A stretch of DNA of 14,127 nucleotides. Origin: an uncultured Gammaproteobacteria bacterium (lineage in GTDB: Bacteria; Pseudomonadota; Gammaproteobacteria; Arenicellales; Poriferihabitantaceae). A program made the translations under genes and the position numbers. Below are positions 6,729-12,591 of the stretch, piece after piece. The notes beneath the pieces were generated by a model, which saw nothing but the letters and a program-made list of their open reading frames with translations, did not search any database and was not told the DNA's origin. Each line of letters starts with the position of its first letter. Position 1 is the first letter of the stretch. The stretch covers positions 1 through 14,127 of the forward strand of contig CALIFM010000158.1 of the NCBI GenBank assembly GCA_938021685.1. Direction: 5' to 3'.

Positions 6729-7219
6729 TGCAAGTTGTATTGAGTTTGGGTAGCAATATCGAACGTGAACAGAATATCCGCTTTGCCATTGCACAGCTAT
6801 ATACTTACTTTGATGATGTGGTGCTATCGCCTGTTTATGAAACCGAGGCAGTGGGTTTTGAAGGGCCGTCTTTTTATAACCTAGTGGCGCAAATTGATAG
6901 CGACTTGAGTGTGGCAGCACTGCTTGAGATATTGCATAAAATTGAATCGGGTGCTGGTCGCTTACGCGGAGCAAAAAGCTATGGCAGCCGTACTTTGGAT
7001 ATCGACATTTTGCTGTATGGCGATCATGACTTGCGAGCCGAAGGGCGCAATATTCCACGTGATGAAATTGACAATGCAGCTTATGTGTTGCGCCCCTTGG
7101 CAGATATTTTGCCCGATGGTCGCCACCCTATCAGCGGTGAGCGCTATGCACAGTTATGGGCGCAATTTGATCAGATCAGTCAGCAATTAGAGGCGATAGA
7201 GTTTGCCTTGCCTGCATAA
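6728..7219 (+). CDS. folK: 6-hydroxymethyl-7,8-dihydropterin pyrophosphokinase FolK
   Basis: HPPK transfers pyrophosphate from ATP to 6-hydroxymethyl-dihydropterin, the step after FolB and before FolP. In the 163 residues the start LSLGSNIE (5-12), the block PVYETEAVGFEGPSFYN (35-51) and the magnesium-binding aspartates D91 and D93 in SRTLDIDILLYG are diagnostic. The loop after IPRDEI lacks the H-P-R-x-x-x-R pattern of E. coli but matches the shorter (L/I)PR-x-x-I...A-x-VL-x-PL form common among other gammaproteobacterial copies. It overlaps folB by one base. It is followed after 23 bases by rsmG, in the same direction and probably on the same transcript. Confidence 0.94.
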   Translation: MQVVLSLGSNIEREQNIRFAIAQLYTYFDDVVLSPVYETEAVGFEGPSFYNLVAQIDSDLSVAALLEILHKIESGAGRLRGAKSYGSRTLDIDILLYGDHDLRAEGRNIPRDEIDNAAYVLRPLADILPDGRHPISGERYAQLWAQFDQISQQLEAIEFALPA

Positions 7220-7242
7220 GCGCTGTTGAAGGTCAAGTTCAA

Positions 7243-7929
7243 ATGACGACTGATTTTAAATCTGCTTTACAGGCCGGGCTAGATGCCTTGGGCCTCGAAG
7301 TGGATGCACAGCAATTAGAGCAGTTGCTGGCGTATTTGCGTCTGTTGGACAAATCACGTCATAAAATTAACTTAGTGTCGGTGAATGATCCGATGCGTTT
7401 AGTTTCGCATCACGTGCTGGATTCACTTAGCGTAGTGGTGCACCTCAAGGGCAAGCATATTTTAGATTTTGGTACTGGAGCAGGCTTGCCGGGCTTGCCG
7501 CTGGCTTGTGTAGAACCCGCACGGCAATTTACATTGTTAGATAGCCGTGCGCGGCGCATTGAGTTTTTAAACTATGTGTGCCAGCAAGCTAAAATTGGCA
7601 ATGTGCAGACGGCAATTAGCCGAGTGCAAGATTATTTTTATGTGAATTCCAGCGATGTTGCGCAAACTTTGCCGCACGCGCAGACAAAGTTTGATACCCT
7701 CGTATGCAGAGCAGTAGCCTCCTTGCAAGACTTGCTAGATATGACAACCCATCTGCATGCCCCGGGCAGCCGATTGATTGCTATGAAGGGGCAGCTTCCT
7801 GAGAAAGAGATAGTCGGTGTACAGCGTGCTTTGGCGTATTCAAGCTTGGGCTATTCAATAAAGGTAATCGAAGTGTATGAGCCTGATTTAAAGGCGCAGC
7901 GCCACTTGGTAATGATTGATTTTAAGTAA
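7243..7929 (+). CDS. rsmG: 16S rRNA (guanine527-N7)-methyltransferase RsmG
   Basis: RsmG (GidB) puts the N7-methyl group on G527 of 16S rRNA, a site that affects streptomycin sensitivity. The 228-residue protein has the SAM-binding glycine loop LDFGTGAGLPGLPLA (74-88), the acidic end of the next strand in LLDSRARRIEFL, and later CRAVASL and MKGQLPEKE. The block LVSHHVLDSLSV (53-64) matches the family's RHxLDSL. The region before it reads KSRHKINL where most members have K-W-N-K-x-x-N-L, a modest divergence. A GAAGG sequence about 12 bases upstream is the likely ribosome binding site. Its stop overlaps parA (TAATG). The usual upstream partner mnmG is absent. Confidence 0.95.
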   Translation: MTTDFKSALQAGLDALGLEVDAQQLEQLLAYLRLLDKSRHKINLVSVNDPMRLVSHHVLDSLSVVVHLKGKHILDFGTGAGLPGLPLACVEPARQFTLLDSRARRIEFLNYVCQQAKIGNVQTAISRVQDYFYVNSSDVAQTLPHAQTKFDTLVCRAVASLQDLLDMTTHLHAPGSRLIAMKGQLPEKEIVGVQRALAYSSLGYSIKVIEVYEPDLKAQRHLVMIDFK

Positions 7930-8699
7930 TGACACATATCATCGCAGTAACCAATCAAAAGGGCGGAGTCGCGAAAACAACCACGACGGTTAATTTAGCA
8001 GCGGCCATGGCGCGGCGCGGCCTTTCTACTTTGTTGGTGGACATGGATCCGCAAGGTAATGCCAGTGTGAGCAGCGGGGTGAATATCCGCGAGCTTGAAG
8101 CAGGTAGCTATGATGTGTTGATTGGCGAAACCTCTGTTAAAGACGCGATTGTTGCGTCTACTAATGGCTATGATGTATTACCGGCCAATGATGATTTGGC
8201 CGGGGCGCAGGTGGATTTGATGGAGTTTGATGACGCTAATTTGCGTTTGAAAAAAGCACTTAAAAATGTGCAGTCGCAGTACGACCTTATTGTGATTGAC
8301 ACACCGCCTTCGTTAAATGTGTTGACTATTAATGCACTTGCAGCGGCGCCTAAGGTGTTGCTTCCGGTGCAGTGCGAATATTTTGCGCTGGAAGGGGTCA
8401 ATAGTTTGTTGACGACTTTGGCGATGGTTAAAAAAGCGCTTAACCCGCAGCTCGAGATTTTGGGTGTGGTGCGTACTTTATATGATGGCCGTACTGGCTT
8501 GGCGGTGGAAGTGACTAAAGATTTAATGAAACATTTTCGTGAAAAGCTGTGCGAGACGCTCATTCCGCGTAATATTCGCTTGGCTGAAGCGCCGGGTCAT
8601 GGGGTGTCAATTTTTGAATATTCACCGCGCTGCCGTGGTGCCTTGGCTTATAAGGCCTTAGCAGAAGAGCTGAGTACTCGCCTTCAGATTGATAATTGA
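7929..8699 (+). CDS. parA: Chromosome partitioning ATPase ParA (Soj)
   Basis: ParA is a DNA-bound ATPase that, stimulated by ParB, moves the replicated origin regions apart. The 256-residue protein is the short chromosomal type with no N-terminal DNA-binding extension. The deviant Walker A motif is KGGVAKTTT at 11-19 with signature K11 and catalytic K16, followed by VDMDPQGNAS (D40) and Walker B IVIDTPPS (D124). Most chromosomal Soj proteins read KGGVGKTTT, so Ala15 is a small departure at a variable position. ATG 7929 shares one base with the rsmG stop, and parB starts 9 bases after its stop, so rsmG-parA-parB form one transcription unit. Identity is firm. Confidence 0.95.
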   Translation: MTHIIAVTNQKGGVAKTTTTVNLAAAMARRGLSTLLVDMDPQGNASVSSGVNIRELEAGSYDVLIGETSVKDAIVASTNGYDVLPANDDLAGAQVDLMEFDDANLRLKKALKNVQSQYDLIVIDTPPSLNVLTINALAAAPKVLLPVQCEYFALEGVNSLLTTLAMVKKALNPQLEILGVVRTLYDGRTGLAVEVTKDLMKHFREKLCETLIPRNIRLAEAPGHGVSIFEYSPRCRGALAYKALAEELSTRLQIDN

Positions 8700-8708
8700 G
8701 ATGGGTTT

Positions 8709-9602
8709 ATGGCAAAAGGAAAGAAAGCAAAATTAGGCCGCGGTTTAGATGCTTTGCTGGGCGACAGCAGCGCAAGTGCTTTAGATAAATCCTCTTCTTC
8801 GAAGGGAGCAGAGCAAGCGGTAGGCGGCGATGTGTTTAAAACCTTGCCGGTGGAATTTATGCAACGCGGTAAATATCAGCCGCGCAATTTGATGGACGAG
8901 GAGGCGTTGCAAGAATTAGCCGCGTCGATTAGTACGCAGGGCATTGTGCAGCCGATTTTGGTGCGTGAGCTGAAAAAAGATAGTTACGAAATCGTTGCGG
9001 GTGAACGTCGCTGGCGAGCAGCGCAATTGGCGGGGCTTGAACAGGTGCCGGTGATTGTACGACAGATTGAAGATGAAGCAGCGGTAGCCGTGGCGCTGAT
9101 TGAAAACATCCAGCGTGAGAATTTAAGTGCGCTGGAAGAGTCGCGCGGTATTGCCCGTTTGCTAGAAGAGTTCGGTCTAACTCACCAGCAAGCAGCTGAT
9201 AGCATTGGCCGTTCACGTACGGCAGTGACTAACTTGCTACGTTTGCTTTCTTTGAGTCCTGCCGTGCAAGATCTATTAGAGCAAAAGCAATTTGAAATGG
9301 GCCATGCTCGGGCTTTGCTTGCGGTGCCAGAAGCCGAACAACTGATGGTGGCGAAAAAAATTATTGGCGAGAAAATGTCGGTGCGCCAAGCCGAGCAGTG
9401 GATAAAGCGCCATCTTGAGCACGATTTGCCCACGCCTAAAAGCTCAGGTGGTAATGCAGATATTATGCGCTTGCAAGATAAACTATCTGAGTCTTTGGGT
9501 GCGCAAGTTCAACTGCAAGATAGAAACGGCAAGGGTAAATTGGTGATTAGTTACCATTCTTTAGCCCAATTAGATGGCATTATCGAGCAAATTACCGAAT
9601 AG
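8709..9602 (+). CDS. parB: Chromosome partitioning protein ParB (Spo0J), CTPase
   Basis: ParB binds parS, loads onto DNA as a CTP-dependent clamp and stimulates ParA. The 297 residues show the expected order: an N-terminal LGRGLDALLG (9-18) with R11 for ParA stimulation, a low-complexity Ser/Ala linker (19-36), the ParB/Srx domain with YQPR (56-59) and the CTP-binding GERRWRA (98-104), ENIQREN (132-138), a helix-turn-helix at about 158-178 (THQQAADSIGRSRTAVTNLL), and a C-terminal dimerisation region. No consensus parS (TGTTTCACGTGAAACA) is seen in this window, although parS often lies near parAB. It is the last gene before the atp promoter. Confidence 0.95.
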   Translation: MAKGKKAKLGRGLDALLGDSSASALDKSSSSKGAEQAVGGDVFKTLPVEFMQRGKYQPRNLMDEEALQELAASISTQGIVQPILVRELKKDSYEIVAGERRWRAAQLAGLEQVPVIVRQIEDEAAVAVALIENIQRENLSALEESRGIARLLEEFGLTHQQAADSIGRSRTAVTNLLRLLSLSPAVQDLLEQKQFEMGHARALLAVPEAEQLMVAKKIIGEKMSVRQAEQWIKRHLEHDLPTPKSSGGNADIMRLQDKLSESLGAQVQLQDRNGKGKLVISYHSLAQLDGIIEQITE

Positions 9603-9628
9603 CTTTTATGACCGTAGGTGGCAATGGC

Positions 9629-9644
9629 GTGATAGTGCTGTCAC
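9629..9644. terminator. Weak hairpin after parB
   Basis: GTGATA-gtgc-TGTCAC forms a 6-pair stem (one G-T pair) with a 4-base loop, 27 bases after the parB stop and upstream of the atp promoter. No T-run follows, so parAB transcripts may partly read through into atpI. Confidence 0.3.
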
Positions 9645-9660
9645 TTGATTGGTACAACTA

Positions 9661-9714
9661 ATACTAATTAGCTAGATAAAAGCATTGACCGTAACACTAG
9701 GCATTTCCTATAAT
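9661..9714 (+). promoter_or_regulatory. Sigma70 promoter of the atp operon
   Basis: TTGACC (9685-9690, 5 of 6 to the -35 consensus) and TATAAT (9709-9714, a perfect -10) are 18 bases apart. This is the best promoter in the window. Transcription should begin near 9721, about 23 bases before the atpI start. The bases 9661-9681, at about -60 to -40, are about four-fifths A+T and contain the palindrome CTAATTAG (9664-9671), so they could act as an UP element. Its position just before atpI fits a dedicated, strongly expressed ATP synthase transcript. Confidence 0.75.
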
Positions 9715-9743
9715 CTCCGCCCCTTAAGGTGGGCCGAGGTAGT

Positions 9744-10124
9744 ATGATTGACCGCTTATCTCGGTGTTTTCGCCAAGTGGTGGCTGCACAAAGCATTATA
9801 TGGTTGCTTGCAAGCCTTATTGCGTTAATTTTTTTTGGCGCGTTAATGGCAAGAAGTACTGCTTTTGGTGGTGCAATAGCCATTATTAATACTTGGCTTG
9901 CTTGGCGCAGTGTGAAGAAGTCAAGTGAGTTGGCGTACCAGCAGAACGATTTGGGCATGTTGCCTTTGTTGTCCGGCTGGGTGCAGCGGCTGATTTTGTT
10001 TGCTGCAAGCTTGACTATCGGTGTGGTGCAATTTGGTTTGTTGCCGCTTGGGATGGTGACAGGTTTTGTGCTGACTCAAATAGGTTATTTGGCTTGCCGG
10101 GATAAGCCGGCTAGTGATATTTAA
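9744..10124 (+). CDS. atpI: ATP synthase assembly protein AtpI
   Basis: AtpI is a small inner-membrane protein encoded at the head of many atp operons; it is not part of the finished enzyme and is thought to help assemble the c-ring. The 126-residue product has four hydrophobic segments (about 17-35, 40-56, 78-97 and 99-117), the normal layout. Sequence conservation in this family is low, so the call rests on topology, length and its place directly upstream of atpB. I use ATG 9744, which has GAGGT (9736-9740) a few bases upstream; GTG 9729 would add five residues but has only a poorly spaced ribosome binding site. Confidence 0.85.
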   Translation: MIDRLSRCFRQVVAAQSIIWLLASLIALIFFGALMARSTAFGGAIAIINTWLAWRSVKKSSELAYQQNDLGMLPLLSGWVQRLILFAASLTIGVVQFGLLPLGMVTGFVLTQIGYLACRDKPASDI

Positions 10125-10176
10125 GGGCTGCACTTGTAGGCGATAGGCAGATTAAAGACGTTTGGCGGTCGGATAA

Positions 10177-10204
10177 TTGCGGCGCGAAGCGGTAAAGTTA
10201 TAAT
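10177..10204 (+). promoter_or_regulatory. Possible secondary promoter upstream of atpB
   Basis: TTGCGG (10177-10182, 3 of 6) and TATAAT (10199-10204, perfect -10) are spaced by 16 bases in the 113-base atpI-atpB gap. The weak -35 makes this doubtful. If active it would let atpB and the following genes be made independently of atpI. Confidence 0.3.
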
Positions 10205-10237
10205 TTTTTGAAGACCCTATATTAAAGATTAGGTAAT

Positions 10238-11104
10238 ATGGCATCTGAAGGAACACTTACATCTAGTGGCTATATCAAGCACCACCTAACCAACCTTACT
10301 TTTGGTTGTACAGATGATGGTTGTGGTATTGCTCATAGTGCAGAGGAAGCGAAAGAGATGGGCTTTTGGGCCATCCATCTAGACACTATGTTTTGGTCAA
10401 TTTTTCTTGGTGCTCTGTTTCTGTTTATTTTTGCTCGAGTGGCTAAAAATATACAGGCAGGCGTGCCTGGCGGCATGCAAAATTTTGTTGAATGGATTAT
10501 TGAGTTCATTGACGAAAACGTACGCGGCTCATTCACAGGTAAAAACGACTATGTTGCACCGCTTGCTTTGTCAATTTTTTGCTGGATTTTCTTGTGGAAT
10601 TTTATGGATTTGATTCCTGTAGATGTTATCCCGGAGTTTGCAGTGCGTGCTTTAGGTATACCTTATATGAAGGTGGTGCCTAGTACCGACCCTAATGCCA
10701 CCTTTGGTATGGCTATAGGTGTGTTTTTGATGGTGCTGTATTACAGCATAAAGATCAAAGGCTTTAAGGGCTTCAGTGCAGAATTGACTATGCATCCGTT
10801 TGAGGCTGACAATATTTTGCTTAAAATACTGTTCTTGCCTATCAACTTCGTGTTGGAGACAGTCGCACTGATTGCACGACCTATTTCACATGCGCTGCGT
10901 TTGTTCGGTAACATGTACGCGGGCGAGGTGATCTTTATTTTGATTGCACTGATGTTCTCAGGTGGTTTCGGTGCCTTGTTTGTTGCGGGTGGCGTGTTGC
11001 AGTTTGTATGGGCGGTGTTCCACATTTTGATTATTACTCTGCAGGCTTTCATTTTTATGGTGTTGACGATTGTTTATTTAGACATGGCGCATCAGCATCA
11101 CTAG
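10238..11104 (+). CDS. atpB: F-type ATP synthase subunit a
   Basis: Subunit a forms the two proton half-channels of Fo beside the rotating c-ring in the inner membrane. The 288-residue protein contains the diagnostic SHALRLFGNMYAGE with the essential arginine at R221 (E. coli R210), E230 (E. coli E219), and the C-terminal block FHILIITLQAFIFMVLTIVYLDMA with H262 and Q269 (E. coli H245 and Q252). ATG 10238 has AGG about six bases upstream. An extra hydrophilic N-terminal stretch of about 45 residues (with two cysteines, C24 and C29) precedes the first membrane helix and would face the periplasm. Identity is firm. Confidence 0.97.
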   Translation: MASEGTLTSSGYIKHHLTNLTFGCTDDGCGIAHSAEEAKEMGFWAIHLDTMFWSIFLGALFLFIFARVAKNIQAGVPGGMQNFVEWIIEFIDENVRGSFTGKNDYVAPLALSIFCWIFLWNFMDLIPVDVIPEFAVRALGIPYMKVVPSTDPNATFGMAIGVFLMVLYYSIKIKGFKGFSAELTMHPFEADNILLKILFLPINFVLETVALIARPISHALRLFGNMYAGEVIFILIALMFSGGFGALFVAGGVLQFVWAVFHILIITLQAFIFMVLTIVYLDMAHQHH

Positions 11105-11110
11105 GCTAGT
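11100..11110. repeat. Palindrome at the atpB stop codon
   Basis: ACTAG-g-CTAGT is a perfect 11-base palindrome including the TAG stop of atpB (11102-11104). As RNA it gives a 4-pair stem with a 3-base loop. Confidence 0.35.
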
Positions 11111-11170
11111 TTCATCTTTTATTTTTACACTTTTTATTAACAATATTGATTTTTAATTTCGGAGATTAAA
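11105..11170 (+). promoter_or_regulatory. U-rich leader and strong ribosome binding site of atpE
   Basis: The 66 bases between atpB and atpE are about half T, with several T runs, and end in GGAG (11161-11164) six bases before the ATG. In E. coli the U-rich region ahead of atpE is a known translational enhancer that raises c-subunit synthesis to match its ring stoichiometry. The composition and place here suggest the same function, by analogy. Confidence 0.55.
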
Positions 11171-11404
11171 ATGGAAAATTCATTACTATATATCGCAGGC
11201 GCACTAATGATGGGTCTGGCTGCATTTGGTGCTGCGGTTGGCATCGGTATTTTGGGCGGTCGCTTTTTAGAAGGTGCGGCACGTCAACCTGAATTAGTGC
11301 CTATGCTGCGTACACAGTTTTTCATCGTAATGGGTCTAGTTGACGCGGTGCCGATGATTGCGGTGGGTGTTTCGATGTACATTTTGTTTGCTGTTGCTGG
11401 CTAA
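11171..11404 (+). CDS. atpE: F-type ATP synthase subunit c
   Basis: Subunit c is the proteolipid that forms the proton-driven rotor ring. The 77-residue hairpin of two membrane helices has the glycine/alanine-rich first helix (GLAAFGAAVGIGILGG), the polar loop R38-Q39-P40 that contacts the F1 stalk, and the proton-carrying D58 in GLVDAVPMIAVG (E. coli D61). It lacks three N-terminal residues compared with E. coli but is otherwise collinear. There is no sodium-type ligand pattern: the first helix has no Gln/Glu pair at the usual places, so a proton-driven enzyme is expected. A good GGAG ribosome binding site precedes it. Confidence 0.97.
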   Translation: MENSLLYIAGALMMGLAAFGAAVGIGILGGRFLEGAARQPELVPMLRTQFFIVMGLVDAVPMIAVGVSMYILFAVAG

Positions 11405-11425
11405 TTAGTGGTTATGGGCAGCAGC
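11390..11425. repeat. Long inverted repeat across the atpE stop codon
   Basis: GCTGTTGC (11390-11397) can pair with GCAGCAGC (11418-11425) over eight positions, one a G-U pair, around a 20-base loop that holds the TAA stop (11402-11404) and the palindrome CTAATTAG (11401-11408). Pairing is as RNA on the plus strand. Confidence 0.35.
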
Positions 11426-11478
11426 ATTGTGTGTTGCGGCCTTTGTCAATTTATCTAATTAAATAGCAGGTATACACT

Positions 11479-11949
11479 ATGAACATTAATGCAACCCTAT
11501 TAGGGCAATTGATTACGTTTTTTGTGTTCGTTTGGTTCAGCAAGAAATACGTGTGGGGCCCAATTGTTGACACATTAGCTGAGCGCCGTACGCAAATTGC
11601 AGATGGTTTAGCTGCAGCAGAAAAAGGCCAAGCAGCACAAGCTGAAGGCGAAAAGCAGGCAGCTGTCATCATTGGTGATGCAAAAGTGCAGGCTGGTGAT
11701 ATCTTGGGCAAAGCTGAAAAGCGCGGCTCAGAGATTGTGGATGAAGCCAAAGCCAATGCGAGTGTCGAAGGTGATCGCATTCTAGTAGCTGCACGGGCTG
11801 AAATTGATACCGAAGTAAGCAAGGCTAAAGAAGGTCTGCGCTCTCAGGTGAGCGAGCTGGCTGTGGCTGGCGCGCAACAAATTTTAAAGCGCGAAGTAGA
11901 CAAGAAAGCCCATGCTGATTTGCTGGGTGATTTGGCAGCAAAGCTGTAG
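11479..11949 (+). CDS. atpF: F-type ATP synthase subunit b
   Basis: Subunit b is the peripheral stalk that holds F1 against subunit a. The 156-residue length equals that of E. coli. It has one N-terminal membrane helix (residues about 5-25, starting MNINATLLGQLITFFVFVWF), then KYVWGPI, and a long Ala/Glu/Lys-rich coiled coil (about 33-125) ending in VSELAVAGAQQILKREVD, which contacts the delta subunit. ATG 11479 is fixed by the conserved MNxNAT opening, with a modest GCAGG upstream. A single atpF is present, so the stalk is a b homodimer, not the b/b' type. Confidence 0.96.
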   Translation: MNINATLLGQLITFFVFVWFSKKYVWGPIVDTLAERRTQIADGLAAAEKGQAAQAEGEKQAAVIIGDAKVQAGDILGKAEKRGSEIVDEAKANASVEGDRILVAARAEIDTEVSKAKEGLRSQVSELAVAGAQQILKREVDKKAHADLLGDLAAKL

Positions 11950-11958
11950 GTTCTACAG
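11944..11958. repeat. Hairpin at the atpF stop codon
   Basis: CTGTAG-gtt-CTACAG is a perfect 6-base stem with a 3-base loop, and its left arm ends with the TAG stop of atpF (11947-11949). It lies 36 bases before the atpH start, with no T-run after it. Confidence 0.5.
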
Positions 11959-11993
11959 TCGATTACAACATATAGCACACGGTTCAAACGCTC

Positions 11994-12530
11994 ATGTCAG
12001 AATTAAGTCAAGTTGCTCGTCCTTATGCCAAAGCGGTATTTGATTTGGCTAAAGACGCGAAAGACTACACAAAGTGGACTGATCAGCTTGCTTTTTTGCA
12101 AGCGATCATGGCTGACGAACAGTTAGTCCAAGTTTTGGAAGATCCAAACATTTCTAATGAGCAAGCGGGTGAATTGGTGCTAAGCATCGGTAAAGGCAAG
12201 CTAGATAAGGAAGGGCAGAATCTGGTCAAATTGATGGCCAAGAACGAACGCTTGGCTGCGATGAACGATGTGAATCAGCAGTTTTTAGAGATGCGCGATA
12301 ACGCTGAGCAAGTGATTGAAGCGCAGTTAATCACAGCCACCAAGGTGGATGCTGAGCAAAAGATAGCCTTTGAAGCGGCTTTGTCTAGGCGTTTAGGCAA
12401 GAAAATTAAGCTTGAGTCACAAGTTGATAAAGACTTGATCGGCGGTGCCGTGGTGCGCGCTGGTGATTGGGTGGTTGATGGCTCGGTGAAAGCGCAGTTA
12501 CAAGATTTAGTGGGGGCCATAGGCAGCTAG
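11994..12530 (+). CDS. atpH: F-type ATP synthase subunit delta
   Basis: Subunit delta (OSCP in mitochondria) sits on top of F1 and ties the b stalk to the alpha subunits. The 178-residue protein opens with the family signature VARPYAKAVFDLAK (7-20), has a mostly helical N-terminal domain, and ends with the conserved LGKKIKLESQVDKDLIGGAVVRAGDWVVDGSVKAQLQDL region, in which GG and the D-x-S-V pattern are typical. ATG 11994 gives the expected start; the ribosome binding site is weak, which suggests coupling to atpF translation. The stop lies in a 7-base perfect hairpin. Confidence 0.95.
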   Translation: MSELSQVARPYAKAVFDLAKDAKDYTKWTDQLAFLQAIMADEQLVQVLEDPNISNEQAGELVLSIGKGKLDKEGQNLVKLMAKNERLAAMNDVNQQFLEMRDNAEQVIEAQLITATKVDAEQKIAFEAALSRRLGKKIKLESQVDKDLIGGAVVRAGDWVVDGSVKAQLQDLVGAIGS

Positions 12531-12542
12531 TAAGAACTAGCT
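12525..12542. repeat. Hairpin across the atpH stop codon
   Basis: AGCTAGTaagaACTAGCT is a perfect 7-base stem with a 4-base loop, with the TAG stop (12528-12530) inside its left arm. It is the strongest stop-codon stem in the window, lies 49 bases before atpA and lacks a following T-run, so processing, stability or reinitiation control is more likely than full termination. Confidence 0.55.
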
Positions 12543-12591
12543 CTTAATAAAGGCCCGCCTAACAAACGATTATTATTGTAGGAAATAGAAT

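Noticed and set aside
6585..7058. 157-codon minus-strand reading frame across folB/folK
   Set aside because: It lies opposite two clearly real enzymes; the composition is that of a shadow frame.
8168..8563. 131-codon minus-strand reading frame inside parA
   Set aside because: It is antisense to the ParA core with Ser/Thr-rich shadow composition and no start signal.
9668..9958. 96-codon minus-strand reading frame covering the atp promoter and atpI
   Set aside because: It is antisense to the promoter and to a membrane protein frame with supported start and position.
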